From contig WARS01000012.1 of assembly GCA_008933995.1 (NCBI GenBank), forward strand, positions 4,154,001 to 4,218,000: a stretch of DNA of 64,000 nt, given 5' to 3'. Below are positions 34,476 to 47,896 of the stretch, in pieces. Every line of letters starts with the position of its first letter. The first letter of the stretch is position 1. The notes beneath the pieces are model-generated. The model saw only the letters and a list, made by a program, of their open reading frames with translations, ran no database searches and was not told the DNA's origin. This stretch comes from Datnioides undecimradiatus. Taxonomy: Eukaryota; Chordata; Actinopteri; Lobotiformes; Datnioididae. The translations under genes and the position numbers were made by a program.

Positions 34476-37400
34476 GTGGGCATCCCTGTGAGGCATGTCA
34501 GCAGCATGCCAACCCCACACACCCTTCAGCCGCCAGCCCTGGGCCTCCTGCCTCCTTCCCTTCCATCACTATCTACACTTGGCAGCAAAGGTCATAACAC
34601 AACATGAAGCGGATATTAGTGATATGTGTGAGGCTACTGACAAGCCATGGCACAAAATGTTTCGTCCTCTGTCTATTTCAATACTGCTACTAACTGTTCT
34701 ATTATTGCTAAAGTTATTACCTTTTCGCACTTGCACACTGTTTTTGTTTTAACCATCATCTCAAATGCAGCAACTGTGAATGGAATTTCATGTATGGTGC
34801 TAAAAGCATTGAAGTGACTGATGAACAATCTTTCCCATTTTCTTCAGTAGTTGTGAGGAAAACTGGGACGCTTTTATGAAAGGCCGCACATGTTTTGGTC
34901 TTTCAACCTCTCGAGGACCATGGACAAATTTTCCAGTCATCATTGTGATGCTGCACTATGAATGCTTATCCTGAATCTGAGCAGAGTATTTGCACAGTGA
35001 TTTCAATTTCAAGTCTCTACAAGGCAGCTCAATAAAATGAGTAAATGTACTTTTATTAGAAGCTTGAAAATCACAGCAACGTAGGGAAAATTAACAACTA
35101 ATGAAACAAAAAAAGAAAAAGGGTGCAGCAATTTCAATTGCAAAATCAGCAAACCTCACTTTTAAACCTTCCCTATGCCACTCTTTTGCTTGTGGGCTAC
35201 TCCTCGATCGTCTTTTAATTCAGTGGAAAATTCCCTGAAAGTCTACCCCTAATCAGATAATGTGCTGAATATTGGATTTTACAGTATGGCGAATGTTTAC
35301 ACATGTGGTAACACTGATTGGCCCCCTGGAGTGACTATTTGTCATTAGGAATAAAAGAGGTTCATTAGTGATCGTAGTCAATTGTTGGTCTTTAGGGCAA
35401 AAGATGTTTTGCAGTGCTGTCGACTCAGCAGATTACTAAAGGTAACCATAGGGAACAGATTCATAATATATGAAGTCTTTATTTTGGGTTTCCTCACAGA
35501 GACAGGGCTTTTTAAAAAAAAATATCAAGGAAAGATTAATATTAAAACAACAGAAGATAAAAGAATATAACCTGCTCTGCCTCACAGAGTCCACCTTCAC
35601 CATTCACAACAAAAATACTTGAAGAAATGGATGTTTAAAATCTAAAATATGAAGGAAATACATATATTTCCCACTTGATTCCTGAGTTTTGATTCTGACT
35701 TTGTAATTGAGCTGCAAAAAGAATGTGTGTTTGTCCTGCTGGCTGAAAATATGTGGTATCACCTCACAGAAGAAACAGCCATGTAATCATCTAATTGCAA
35801 AACAAATGCACAGCTCATGAGACTCTCATTGTATATACACGAGTACATATCCGCATATAGATTCTATATGCCTTTTTCTGCATTATATTGTCCCTCTTAA
35901 TTATTAACTGTGCTGCACTGCTTGAATATTAATGTGTTTTCACTCTCATTAGGTGGGTTTCCATTCACCTGTCTCTGCTGTGCATTTTCAGTTTGTGCAC
36001 AAAAACCCTGAGTGGAAACGCAAAGACAAAAAAAGCAAAAAAAGGTTTTATGTTAGCCTGAGGTACAAAAGTTCATTCATCAACAAAAGCAAAAAAAAAA
36101 AAAAAAAAACATTCAAAAGAGAATTAGCAAATAAGTAAACAAGGAACTTAAACATCCACTGAAGCCTCTGCTCTGCTGATGAGACAAACCATCAAGTTTA
36201 CATGATTCAGTGGGGAGATTGGAATGTATCTCAGATTAATATATTAATATATATAAGTATACATATAATATTATTGTTTTGCACCATTCACTGCACCATT
36301 GTGCACAACTCTTGTGGTCTTGAAATTAGGTTAATAGTCACTTTACCTTTGGATGACAACCTAGCTAGTGTTACTTTTCCACTTATTTGGAACAAAAGCA
36401 AATATATGCTATTGCAAATAAAACAATTATTTGATTTAGAGACAGAGAGATATTCAGGAAGCCTCTGTGTATCATGTGTAATCAGGATACTAGTTTTGAT
36501 TTGATTACCACCAGTAAGAGGAGTACCATTCATGCAGTCACCACACCCACCCACACAATGTCTCACTCTCTTTCCCATGATCCTATACATGAAATTGCGC
36601 ATGTGAACATGTAGAAAGACCATAACATAACGCGCCTATGCAGCTATACACTTGCCATGTGCCACCAAAAAAAACGAAGCCAGGCAGAAAACATTCTGCT
36701 GCTGTTTCAACCTGTGTTTACTTTACTGCCGATCATGTTTCCACTCTGTGGTTGAACAAAACGCACATAAACCTGAGAAAGAGCTCAGGAAACATAATAG
36801 ATCATATTGAAATGCTCAGCCTGTTTGCATAGTTTAATGCTGGCAATATGTATCAAGCAAACTTTCTGTATTCACTGTACATATGATCTATAAATACATA
36901 TTAAATTGATTTGGTTTGATTTACTTCAAGTAAAACAAATATACATGTTGGAACGCATGCATATCTAAGCTGGGAATAACACATGAGAATAATAAAAAAA
37001 TACTTATTTCCAGTATCTACAGTGTAAACTTTAAACCTCGAACACATTATACTCACTGCCAAGTTTATAGGAGCTACTTAGAATATCATGGTTATACTTA
37101 TACAAGAGTGAAACTCAAAACAAATGAATGTTTTGGCTGCTTTTCTCTGCATCTCTGTGACCATTTAGACTCTGGTTGTTTGTTTATCACAAGTGCTGCC
37201 AGGCTCCTTACATGCATCTGACCGATGACCATTTTCCTTTACAAACAACTGGAGGTAAATGAACATTTTTATGGTTTGTGTTTTTGTGCCACAATAAAGA
37301 AAGAAAGAAAAACAAGGGGGGAACCTAAGATTTTTCAGTGGCATTGACTGGCATTTTTATGATGTGCCCACAGACTAACACCAATGCACAGTTACCATTG

Positions 37401-37935
37401 GGAAAAAGGCAGCATTATTGTAGTAGGACAGAGCCAAGGGGAGGAAACTGGGTGTTTGCACATAGAGGATTTAATCACATAACAATCAAGCAATTCATTT
37501 GCTTTGCCTTGTCTTTGGTGAACGCCCTTTTCTCCCTCTAAGAACTGCATTTTCTTATTTATCCATTTCTCAAAACTGACCAGAAGAAAGTTTGTAGGCG
37601 GCCTGTTGTGATAGCTGACCCTGTACCTGCCTGAGCATTTCTTCCATCAGTCAGCGAGCTTGTGTGAGGGTGGAGAAAAGGGGCGTCAGAATGATGTAGA
37701 GGGTGGTGGGAGTGGGCGTTGCTTTTTTAGGGAGGGTGGTGCTGCATACTGTGATGCCTCAGGGAGCGTGATTGACGGGTGCAGACAGAGATCGCGGTAA
37801 CAAGTGGACTGCAGTTACTTCAGCTGCACTGTGGAGGGGGCGGGGGAAGGAGAGAGAAAACAACCTCAGCTGTGACGAATCTGTGGGCCTTCTCAGTTCA
37901 AAGGCACTGGCTCATAAAGAGGAATGAGGAGGTTG

Positions 37936-37939
<4 letters not shown>
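34476..37939. other. Non-coding stretch, no gene seen
   Basis: After the GC-rich island (to about 34600) the sequence is AT-rich. A frame ending at 34752 has a leucine-rich hydrophobic tail (MFRPLSISILLLTVLL...), but nothing else supports a membrane protein. An A-run lies at 36091-36109 and an alternating A/T patch at 36234-36274. A denser part begins at 37580. Confidence 0.6.
36091..36109. repeat. A19 homopolymer
   Basis: Nineteen consecutive A residues in A-rich flanks. No retroelement body was recognised upstream. Confidence 0.9.
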
Positions 37940-37966
<27 letters not shown>

Positions 37967-37978
37967 TGTTTGTGTGTG
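37940..37978. repeat. (GT)n microsatellite
   Basis: A GT array (37940-37966), a short TTGTT interruption, then four more GT units. Confidence 0.95.
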
Positions 37979-40269
37979 CTCGTGCTGAGGCAGAGGTGTT
38001 TCGAATTAAAGAATGGATGTAAGGCCGATAGTGATCTATAAGGAAAGTCTGAGTGTTTCCTAGTGAATTCATCCATGCAGACGTAACGTGGAAACAGCTT
38101 GTCCGCATTTAGACCGTGAGGCCAATGACAAAAAGGCACTTAGACAATATGTGTTTAAGTTTTCATGATGACCTGGTTGTTTGTATAATGCTAGCAGCGA
38201 AGATTCGATTAGGGCTGAAACGTACGATACTTTCCATATTAAAGCAGTACTGTTGAAGATATCTACTTAAACAAATGTCAATCACCAAATGACACGATGA
38301 AGAAGTGTCATACTCTTTTTTATGGCAATATGTACAGTCTTGTAAGACATTACCCTTTACTGATGACCTTAATTGTTACAGAAGCAACATTTTTTAGATT
38401 TCTGAGACGTGAGTTCTTAAAACACACCTGCAATTAACACCAAAGAGAACAAACCAGAGATCTTGGAAACTATTACTTTTTTCTGTTACTTGAGTATTTG
38501 TTCAGTCTTTACTGTCCATTACAAAATGCCAGTGACCACGGTGATACCCCTAAATCAGTCAAAATCCAATCAGTACAAAGATGTGTAATTCGCAATGAAT
38601 CCTCATATCAGATAAGCAGTAGCCAATGAATGTTTGTCATTTCCTGTTCAAAAAACGATCTTAAAACTGTTTTAAACATGTTGCTTAATTGCTTTTTTTT
38701 CTGTTGATTAAACTAATCCTCAAAATTTCAGTATTGCTTGATTCAACACCTGTTGTTGCCATGGTAGCAACAAGAGCTGTTTAGAAGAGCGACTGATGCA
38801 TCTGTTTACAGTTAAGTCAAACAACCTGATCAATAATAATTGCAACCACAACCTGATATGATGTTGTGCATGCTGTGAGTGATTTCCAGACTAAAGCAGG
38901 TTGAAGCCGGATACCTTGCTGAGTGATTGGAGGACACTCTTCATCTAACAGCTCTAGCCGTGCCTGCTTCTCCTTGTTCCATCAGCCCCTTAATTATTTA
39001 AAACTGCCAAGTAATGCCAAAAACTGTTGATGATTGATGTTGATGCGTTTTTTGTTGAGTGAACAACAGCAACAATGAAACTGTTATCAATTAAATAAAA
39101 TGACATGCTTGCTTTAGATTACATGCTTGTGATATTTACCTCTGGATCCCTTGTGTGTTTGAAGGCAATTTGAATACAGTGCCATGATGGGAGGGTCCGC
39201 CATTAACATGGAAAACTACTCTACAGAGAGGTAATTACTGACTGTAAATGCAACGACTGGCTATTAATGAAAAATGACAACCATAACTAGTATAAAAATG
39301 GGGTTTGATTACATTAAAATCTTAAGATTGACCTTTTAAAACAATCTTGAAATGAGCTATCATATGAAGTGTCTTGCACAAGATCTATTCATTTCATTCA
39401 CAACATATACATTCAGCTGTTTTCCATTTGCAAACTTGGGTTTTAATAAAGACCAGTGTTTTCTTGTCATTTTTTCTCGCTGTCTCATAATCAAAATCAA
39501 TTCCATTTAATTAAAAAAAAAAAAAATCTCACATTTCTCAACGGACAAACTCACTTTCCTCTGATATGATCAAAGAATAGCATATCAACTCCTGCCCTCT
39601 GAACGTCCCACTGCATACTTCTCTGACACAGTAGTCCGCTCTGATAGGAAAAAAACACCAAATAACACTTGAAAGAAATGAGAATTTGAATTATCTGTTC
39701 AGACAGTAAATTTGGATTAGGCTTTTCCCTGTTGTTTAGGTTGGCCGGAGTCTCTCGATCCTGTTACAAAACCGCACATACCTCTCTGTGTGGCGGGAAA
39801 GAGAGAACGAGCATGAGAGGGGAGGGGGGTTAAAGCCCCCAGAGGAGAGACACCTGAGCAGGGGAGGTGGGCACCCCTGAGAGCTCTCCCGTTCCAGCTA
39901 AAACACAGACTATTTAAGAAGGAATAATAAAAACGCCTAACCTTGTTAAGTATAAGGGCAAGTATTCTCATAACATTCACGTACGGAGGCATGGGGGATT
40001 TCAGTCATTGAATTGGTCAGGGGCTGAGCTCGCATCACAGCGTTTTTACTCTCCACAGCGCCCGCAGCAAGACTAGATTGCCTTTCCTAAGCCTCCCAAA
40101 TAATATAAGCTACGCGGTGTGAAATGGCAAGAATGTTCCAATCTGATTTGACATAAGGGGGGGATTGTTTCATTTCAATCCCTCTTTCTTGCTCCCCCTC
40201 TTTCTGTCACACATACATACAGACAGACATGATGCCTGTCCTCCGAGACAGGCGGTGGAAATGGGCAGC
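37979..40269. other. Non-coding stretch, no gene seen
   Basis: An RFX X-box-like palindrome (TTGTTGC-CATGGTA-GCAACAA) lies near 38754-38772. An A-run is at 39513-39526. The segment 39720-40150 is high-complexity and includes a CpG-containing patch at 40030-40080, so it is a candidate conserved element. A 7-bp hairpin, GCCTGTC/GACAGGC, is at 40234-40253. Confidence 0.6.
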
Positions 40270-40291
40270 TTTTTTTTTTTTTTTTTTTTTT
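40270..40291. repeat. T22 homopolymer
   Basis: About twenty-two consecutive T residues. This could be a minus-strand poly(A) tail of an old retroposed copy, but no body was recognised. Confidence 0.9.
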
Positions 40292-43200
40292 CTTCATTGG
40301 TTTGAAGAGTTGTGTGGCGTGTAATTGGCAACTCTGGCCTCAGGATCTTTGAGCAGATAATAACTGTCTGTCTGAGGGGGATGTCTCAGACCAAATGTGC
40401 TAAATTCATTACCTGGGACCATTATTCAATTACTCCACTCTATTAGGACATCAGTTATTTGCCGTAGCACTACTGGAGCCAAGATGAAAATGAGCGCCAG
40501 GCTCACGGGGAGAATCTGTCTTCCATAAGGATGAAAGACAGATTAGCGTATCTAAAAGACTAACAGGGTATGACACAGTGAAAAGGTTAAAAATGCAAGA
40601 CTTTCCAAGCACGAGCCACATTTGAGCAAAAGAGATCGTGGAATGGCTACAGCAGCACCGCATAATGTCATTTGAGGAAATCACAAATGAGACCAAACCA
40701 CAGCTTGTCACACCATAACAATCAAATGTTTAAGACTAACAGCACAAAAAGGGTGAGTGAATGCTTCCTGGAAAAAAACTAAACTAAACAAACAGGCAGA
40801 AACCCAGATGACAAAAGAATGTGTGCTAGAAAAATGTTTTCTGTATAAAGATGGGGAAAAAAACCCAGAAGGTCTTCAAGGGGCATTAACAATAGACAGT
40901 TTTTTTTAAAAATTTCACTCTTTATACTTTTTTACTGTTAAATACTTATGACCAGTCCATTTGATATAAGGTCCAAAAGGTATAAAGACTGAAATTTCAT
41001 TTTGATGCATTCATCTTATGAAGCCAGGCCAAGGGAAGGACAGGGATACTAATATCAAAAGTCAGTGAAAAAACTAGAACCAAGAGTCAATTAGCCTATC
41101 TTAATTTAGTGATAAGACCAATGATGTGCAACTTTACACTTCCCATGTGCTTGCTCAAAGTTGAGTTCAGAGATCACAATTAACTGATTCCGCTTTATTC
41201 TTCTGTTCTGCCAAGTTATTCCTTCTGTATTTCCAAACCTTTTTTTCTGATACTAACAATTTAACCAACAATCCAACTCATTACAGAGTTGTTGTAACTC
41301 TTATCACCTTGTGCTAATAAAAAAATAATGTTTTAGCATTTTTCAGTTTCTCATAATTGCCATATGTGAACATAGCAGCCCTCTTCAGCAAAAGTTAGCC
41401 AACATAGTCCTGATTTAAGATTAGATTATTTTAGGCAAATATTTAAAATTAAGGGTGAAACTATGTCGTGTTAAGCCTCAAATTTGGTCTACATTTTTAA
41501 GGCTCTTTTTAATTTTATCTCTGAAAAAGCCATGTCATTTTGAGATTCAAAGCCACGGGCTGCTGTGCCCAGGTGCCAGTTTTCAGTAGCTGATGTAGAT
41601 GTGAAAAGCTAGCTAATGGATGCAAGAGGCTGCCTACTGGGTAAAGCTGTCCCACTGACACGGAGCCCCAGCAGACTGCAGAAAGGAAGGCTATGAAGGT
41701 GGGAGGCAGGGGGTAGGGGAGGGGGCAGATGGCCCCAATGGTGCAGGAGCCACACAATTTCATGGCGTATTTTCTGCAGATGTGTCTGTGGTAACTCATG
41801 CGAGGGTGCAGTTTGGCCACTGACAGGGGTGATGGATAGACCCTGGGTCCAACTGTGACAAAAAAATACTTTGTCTGCTCTTCACGCTCACTTTCCCACC
41901 ACGGCACAGAAATACTTTTTTACAAAAACAAAACAAAAATCTGTAAGCCTATCTTTTAATGTTCTGTCATTGGACAGGAACGTTAACACACAAAGCTCAT
42001 TTGGCAGAACAAACAAGAGACTCTGAGCTTTAGAGGATCAGACTGTGTGAGTTGAGGATGAGTTGACCATAACAATGCAGGCAGCTGCCCAGGGAAATGT
42101 TTCACTCTCCCTCAGCTGGGGGCTTCATGGACACACTGAATAACCTAATCAGTGCATTGATCACTTTTTAAACTAGACCTAAATTAGATTCAAGGAACTC
42201 ACTAAATAATCCATAAATGCTGATGTAAACCAGGGAAATCTGATGCAGCCAGACTGGACTCTTTGTAATATTAATGCAGTAATGTTTGACTCCTAAACCT
42301 ACAAATATAAATCAGTCATTTTTCAAACAATATGAGCAGAATGAGTTTCCCTACATGTGATTTCTATAAAGTTGGCTCTACTTTAGAAGTTTGAAAAACT
42401 AATAATAAGGCCATCAGGTGAGGGGGAGGATGGTGGAATAAAGGTGCACCCGTGAATGATTTCCCCGTTCACCTGAAAGCACTGTGCAATTTCCCCTGAA
42501 AGGTGGGAATTTCCCCCAGGATGAGCCAATAACATGCTCGTGATGCATGATCGATGTGATTCAATGGCTGATGAAAATGAAGCAGATGTTTTGAAACTGA
42601 AACATTCATCTTGTGTCGAGCTTTCGAGACATGCCGGCTTTCATCCAGCTCACTTGGAAAGGGAAAAAAATAAATAAAAGCAGTGTTTTTTTGAAAACGG
42701 CTGGTGAAATTACATCATATAACATGGGAAGGTAATTGCTCCCCAGAACAGAGTGAATACATTTGATCAAATCAGACTCCAACCCTGCTAATTTGATTAA
42801 TAGTCACAGTGTGAGGCCATTAACGTGTCGGCGGGGAGTCACTCATGCAGTGCTTTTTCTGATTAACCAGTGAAACGTATATGCAGTGCAATGTGACGCA
42901 TTTACATTTGATTGCATGCATTCATACAGAATGCAAAGCCACAGTTCATACATGCAGAGGACTGTTTGATTGATTTTCACATCACACTTTGTTTTATTGT
43001 ACCTAGAAGCTGCCTCAGCTATGTGATTTCTCTCTCTTAGCCATCTCTCCAGGTGTTGTGCTTTATAGTGCCACCTGTGGAGGCCCTCAGGATGTCCTCC
43101 CCAGTAAGGTCGGGGATTCCCCACATTCCCAGAGCTGCCTCGTTACTTTCACTCATGATTTCCTCAGGCAGAAGTGGGATGTTCCTCACGTGTGTTTTCT

Positions 43201-45368
43201 TCCAAACTCCCATTCATGATCACCTCTACACAGGTACAATCTCCTGGACCACATACCATGTGCAAACGAGCGCTAACCTCACACAACAACTGTTTGTTAC
43301 CTGTTTATAAGAAAAGGAAGATGCTGTGGAAACTATAGCCTAACCTATAATAACACCTTTCACAGTAACCCTCTGTGGACTATTTTTAACATTCAACATT
43401 TTATACTCTATACTTTTGTTCCACTTCATTTCAAAAGGTAAATATTATTCTTTTTACTCAAGTGTTTATACAGAATGTGATTTGACGTATTTATATATAT
43501 TGCATGACAATGGAAAAACGTGCATCATTTTATATTACACTTTACTGTATTTTGTTGTGTTGCAACTATACACAATATTTCTCAGCATTTGAAAGATGCT
43601 GTGTGTTCCTCCACATGGTACAGATGAAGACAGGAAATTGCCTGAAGACAAGGCAAACAAACACAGAAGAGAGTGAACATGACACAGAATTTGATTATTC
43701 GGAACAGGGCAAGGACTCCAACCAGTCAAGACTAAACAAGGAGGTTGCACTTAAAAGAGCCTCAGACATCACTAACCTCTTTTACCCCTTACATATAAGA
43801 ATCATGTCAAACGCAGAGAGTGTAGGGACAAGAGCCTTAAAAAGTAAAGCTGAATGCTCCAAACAAACCACTGATTCAAATTCTCATATTTGAACAAGTG
43901 CCTTTTATTTGGCAAGTATGAAATTCAAAAAGGAAAAGAAATTGGTCTTTTTTGTATAATAATTAATTATAATTATTACAACTTATATGTAATTACATAC
44001 ATACAATGTTATTTATTGGTCTGTCATGCGGATTACTTAATGTGTGCTATCTTCTTATGTAAAACTGGACATAACATTACCTGTATTGGGATATTATACA
44101 CACATCACACATGCCTAAAATGTATATAAAGTGGGTCAAATAAATTATCTCAAAACTTACCTTAATAGCAACCATCCACCTGCCTAATGAGTTTGATAAT
44201 GACGATCCTCAATGATGCTTGAAATATATATTTGCCATTAAGACTTCTGCATCTGTGGTTTAACTTGAGTACCAGTTGAATGCAGGTATTGTTAATCATC
44301 ATCATCATTTTGGTTAATATCTAGAACATTTAAATGTCAGCATTTAAAATGTTAAAGAAATCCTATAAGAATAAATCATGCATCTGCTTTTGTCTCAACT
44401 TCAAATACCTTAAAACACTGTTGCAAAGTTTCAGACTATTTCTCTGCACAGTGCTGACTCTACACCACTGTGGGTAGATTCCTTCCTATATTTCATATTA
44501 CTAAGACAATTTACTCTACTCCTACTCTACTCTACTAAGACCTATTGATTACTTCTAAAACCAGGCATAAAACCAAAGGATACTGTCAAATCGCTGGTCT
44601 GCGAGTGGTACTATCTCATCCCCCTGGTTCATCCACACTCTCTTATAGGATGAATTCTCCAAACCTTCCTGCACAGCTTCCACTTTCTGCAGACATCAGA
44701 CCACCATACTCTGGACACCCTGCTGTTTATAGATCTGTCCACAATGATAGATTACAGATATTGTGTGGACTTTGTTTAATGTCCTGCTGCTGCACTTCAC
44801 CTGACTGTCTCCTCATAGATCAATATGAAGTGTCCCTGCTCTTTAAATCAGACGGATCCTGAGTCTTTATTGAACAAACATCAGAGGCAACATCTGATAA
44901 ATGCCACCAAGATTAGATTTACAAATAAAGCTCGATGTAAAAGTGTTTTCTTTCATAAATCGGATATTTTCTCTCTTTTATCTAAGTCTCAGATGACAAA
45001 CTGAATTGCGGTTGCTTGTGCACTCTCCCACAAAGTCAAGCCAAACAAAAACATCTTTGAGAAATGGCAGATCGCAGGACAGTACAAAACAATAAGAGCA
45101 CAAGACTGTAGCACTGTATTTGTTGGACGTGACACCATGCAGTCAGCATGCATGCATCCTGCAGGGCACCAACTCAACCAAAAGCCATCTGCCCCCATCA
45201 ACCAAGACCCACTAAGGCACATGCAATCTGTTGCCTGCCAGTCAGTGGACTGGTCGGTAATCTCCATGAACCTACTGGTCCAGAAACAGCCCTCAGCTTT
45301 CCACAGTATGACTTCTCTGTGATGATAAGGCTGAATAGTCCCCAATAAACTACCCTCATAAACTCACG
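40292..45368. other. Non-coding stretch, no gene seen
   Basis: The part 40300-40450 is a dense block with homeodomain-type TAATT words. The stretch 40750-41520 is AT-rich. The block at 42720-42880 is listed separately. A minus-strand frame through 43060-43200 reads for about 50 codons without family resemblance. A CTACT repeat lies at about 44513-44537. Confidence 0.6.
42720..42880. promoter_or_regulatory. Candidate conserved non-coding element
   Basis: It contains the perfect palindrome ATTTGATCAAAT (42761-42772), two back-to-back GATCAAA halves resembling TCF/LEF sites. Within 40 bases come several TAAT/ATTA words (TAATTTGATTAATAG) and then a CpG-rich patch. The function is inferred from motif content only. 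Confidence 0.25.
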
Positions 45369-45402
45369 CCCCTGCTCCCTTCAGCAGGGGGCTAATCAGC
45401 CC
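45369..45402. promoter_or_regulatory. Overlapping hairpins with CTCF-core-like word
   Basis: CCCCTGCT (45369-45376) pairs with AGCAGGGG (45383-45390) around a 6-nt loop. The overlapping GGGCT (45389-45393) pairs with AGCCC (45398-45402), so the two hairpins exclude each other. The word CAGCAGGGGGC at 45382-45392 matches the core of the CTCF consensus (CCASYAGRKGGCR). A CTCF site is plausible but unproven. Confidence 0.3.
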
Positions 45403-47644
45403 GACCAGGGGAGCTGAGGTAAGAGTCTGGGGCTGGAGGGGTAAGGAGACGGGGGTCGACTGGGGAGGGGAGGCAGCCAGACAGGAGACAGGGAGCTGCT
45501 GTAATCACCAAGAGAAGGAGATGACGACTGTACTGCAGATTAAGTTTTGAAATGACACAAGAGAGAAGGTAGAAGGGAAGGAAAGAATAAGATAGAAGTA
45601 CGACCAAGTTTGCTGATGACCTGGGTTGACAGATAAGCGAATGAGTGACTGCGGCAGGATAAGAAACTGGGGGGAATTGTGTGGAAGAAGGTAGAGCCTT
45701 ACAGGAAAAGAGGATATAATGCCAATCAGCGGGCCAAAGGGCTTCTGCAAGGAAGCCGAATTTCCTCCCGTGTTTATCTTAATGCCTGGATTTAAGGTTC
45801 AGGGGGCTGGGAAGAGTAAAGACTTTGAGGGGTTCATAAAAGGACAGTCTGAGAGGATTAGAGAGATCAAAAAGGTCCCTGTTGCTACCTTACATAAGTC
45901 ACAAAATGCAAAGTAAATTGAGATTATGTTGGATCAGCGCTCCTCAAATGAAGCAGAAAAAAAATAAATAAATAAAAAACCTTCAGCCTAGCAGATTCAT
46001 GACCTCTGATCTAAAGGAAGACAAAAAGGAAGCATGAGAGTAATACTGAATAATATTTACCCTAGAAAACTACTTGTTTGCTGCTTAATTCACTCGCTGT
46101 CCACACATTGCAGTGGAGGAGCGAAATGTGAGGAAGGAAAAGATTAGCATTCGTCCCTCTGCTTGTCCATCTGTAGCATCCATCTCATGTTGGCAGGCTG
46201 GCATTTCAACCTGGTCACCCTCCCTGAAATAACATGTCTGACATGCACATACAGTGCATGAAAAGATTACACAACACTTGTAATTAATGCTCAATTGCTG
46301 TCATCAGTGATTTAGCAAAAATGTAAACTGTTCTGTTGTTATGGCTTAGTGAATGAGAATTTTTATTCTAATGTATCGCTGGAAACAAACTTTAAGGTCC
46401 AGGCCTTGCTGCTTGGTTTTCTCTCCCTTTATTTATTCATTGCATCGTCACTTCATGTCTTGTTATGTGTGAAAGCTGTAATTTAGTATGTCACTGATAT
46501 TATGAATGTTCTGGTGCGTGTTTTCATTAAAATAAGCTTCTTTTATGAATGGATAGAGGACAGTTTGCCATTAAGGTTCCAATTGTGCTCTAGGTGATAT
46601 AAACAGGAAGAATGCTAATGTGTGAACTGTGGGCTACACATATATTTGGCCAGTATTTGTTTACATTTTGATTGCTCTGCACCACCGAAAGTGCTGCACA
46701 ATAAACTACTAGCAGTTCCTGTTTGCACTGTACATCCAGGAAACAATCAACTGAATCACTTTAGACTCTGACATCTAAATTTGATTACTTTGACAGAAGA
46801 GCTTAAGTTATAAGAAGCATTCATAATCTGAATTGACAGAGTTAAAGTGCACAGTTTTTGATGCATATTGCACTAATCAGGTACAAAGGATTAAACTTAT
46901 TTGTACTTTAGAGTGTTGGCAGGATATGTCAAGCAATTACAGAATGATTACCTTGTGTTCTGGGAACTTGTAAGAGTAAGCAAGCGAGTATAATTTGGTC
47001 CAGTAAGCCCACGGGTGCCTGCAGGCCCAGCCAGATGGTTGTCTACCTCTCAGCACATCCAGCTTGTGACAGGAAGTGTTTGCCTGTGGCCAGGATGTGA
47101 TCAGTGTCATCACCCGGGCCTCACCGCCCGCTCATCAGGCCAGCTGCTTGCCAGGAAACGTCTGACCAACCTCACATGTGATGCACTTTACCAGACCAAA
47201 TCAGTTTGTCTGTTTCTGCCTGTGTTTGTTCTCATGGTTACTTTTAATGACCAACCCAACGCCAAAATGGATCAATATTTACTGTAGGAAATTAAGAGTT
47301 GGAAAAACAAAACAATCAATGTTAAATGAAGACACTGGAAAGTCAGGAAAGCTGTAAAATATCTGATTTCCGTTAATTATTGTGTGACACCGTATATGAG
47401 GGCCAGAAAGGACTGCTCGTTAACTGTTTATTATCAGTGTTTTTATGAATAATACTGTATTGAAGCAAGAAACTGCAGATGCTGTAAGGAAAGTTTCCAC
47501 TGAACTGTAGACTGCGCAGGACAGTGTTAAAGGGAAGATGAGATGAGCTGAAAGTTGCTGTTGGCTCTGCAAGAGATGGATTCAATTAAAAGTCCAGTTC
47601 AGTGTGGAAGCCACCTGCTCTGATTTATGTCTGCTTGTTTGTGC
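45403..47644. other. Non-coding stretch, no gene seen
   Basis: Purine-rich sequence at 45410-45700, an AAAT repeat at about 45957-45979, AT-rich sequence to 46980, then a GC-richer block at 46990-47200. That block could be a conserved element, but no motif stands out. Confidence 0.6.
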
Positions 47645-47650
47645 GTGTGT

Positions 47651-47709
<59 letters not shown>

Positions 47710-47714
47710 TGTGT
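47645..47714. repeat. (GT)n microsatellite, longest in the window
   Basis: About 60 bases of GT with one AT interruption, followed by GAGAGAGTGTGTC. The Cys-Val frame across it is an artefact. Likely polymorphic in length. Confidence 0.97.
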
Positions 47715-47827
47715 CAGTCCATTCCTTCCTGACTCTAATATGTTACACATGCTGTATTTGTTGTGTGTCTCATTGCTGAAACTCTATTTCTGTGTCTGTG
47801 GAGGTGATGTGTTCTTTGTTCTATTGC

Positions 47828-47896
47828 CACACACACACACAATAACCGGTATTATACACACATTATATGGTCAATTTTATGTCCACACACACACAT
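47828..47896. repeat. Two short (CA)n repeats
   Basis: CA arrays at 47828-47841 and about 47884-47895, on the opposite strand sense to the nearby GT array at 47645. Together they form an imperfect GT...CA inverted arrangement. Confidence 0.8.

Noticed and set aside
34495-34752. Frame ending in a leucine-rich hydrophobic tail
   Set aside because: A single hydrophobic run in T-rich DNA is common by chance. No signal peptide or upstream domain fits it.
42843-43200. Minus-strand frames resembling a short exon (PDLTGEDILRAS...)
   Set aside because: No acceptor-like site at the right place and no recognisable family.
46240-46275. ACATACAGTGCATGAAAAG as a Tc1/mariner terminus
   Set aside because: Only a few bases resemble the TACAGTGCNT-type end, and there is no inverted partner or TA target context.
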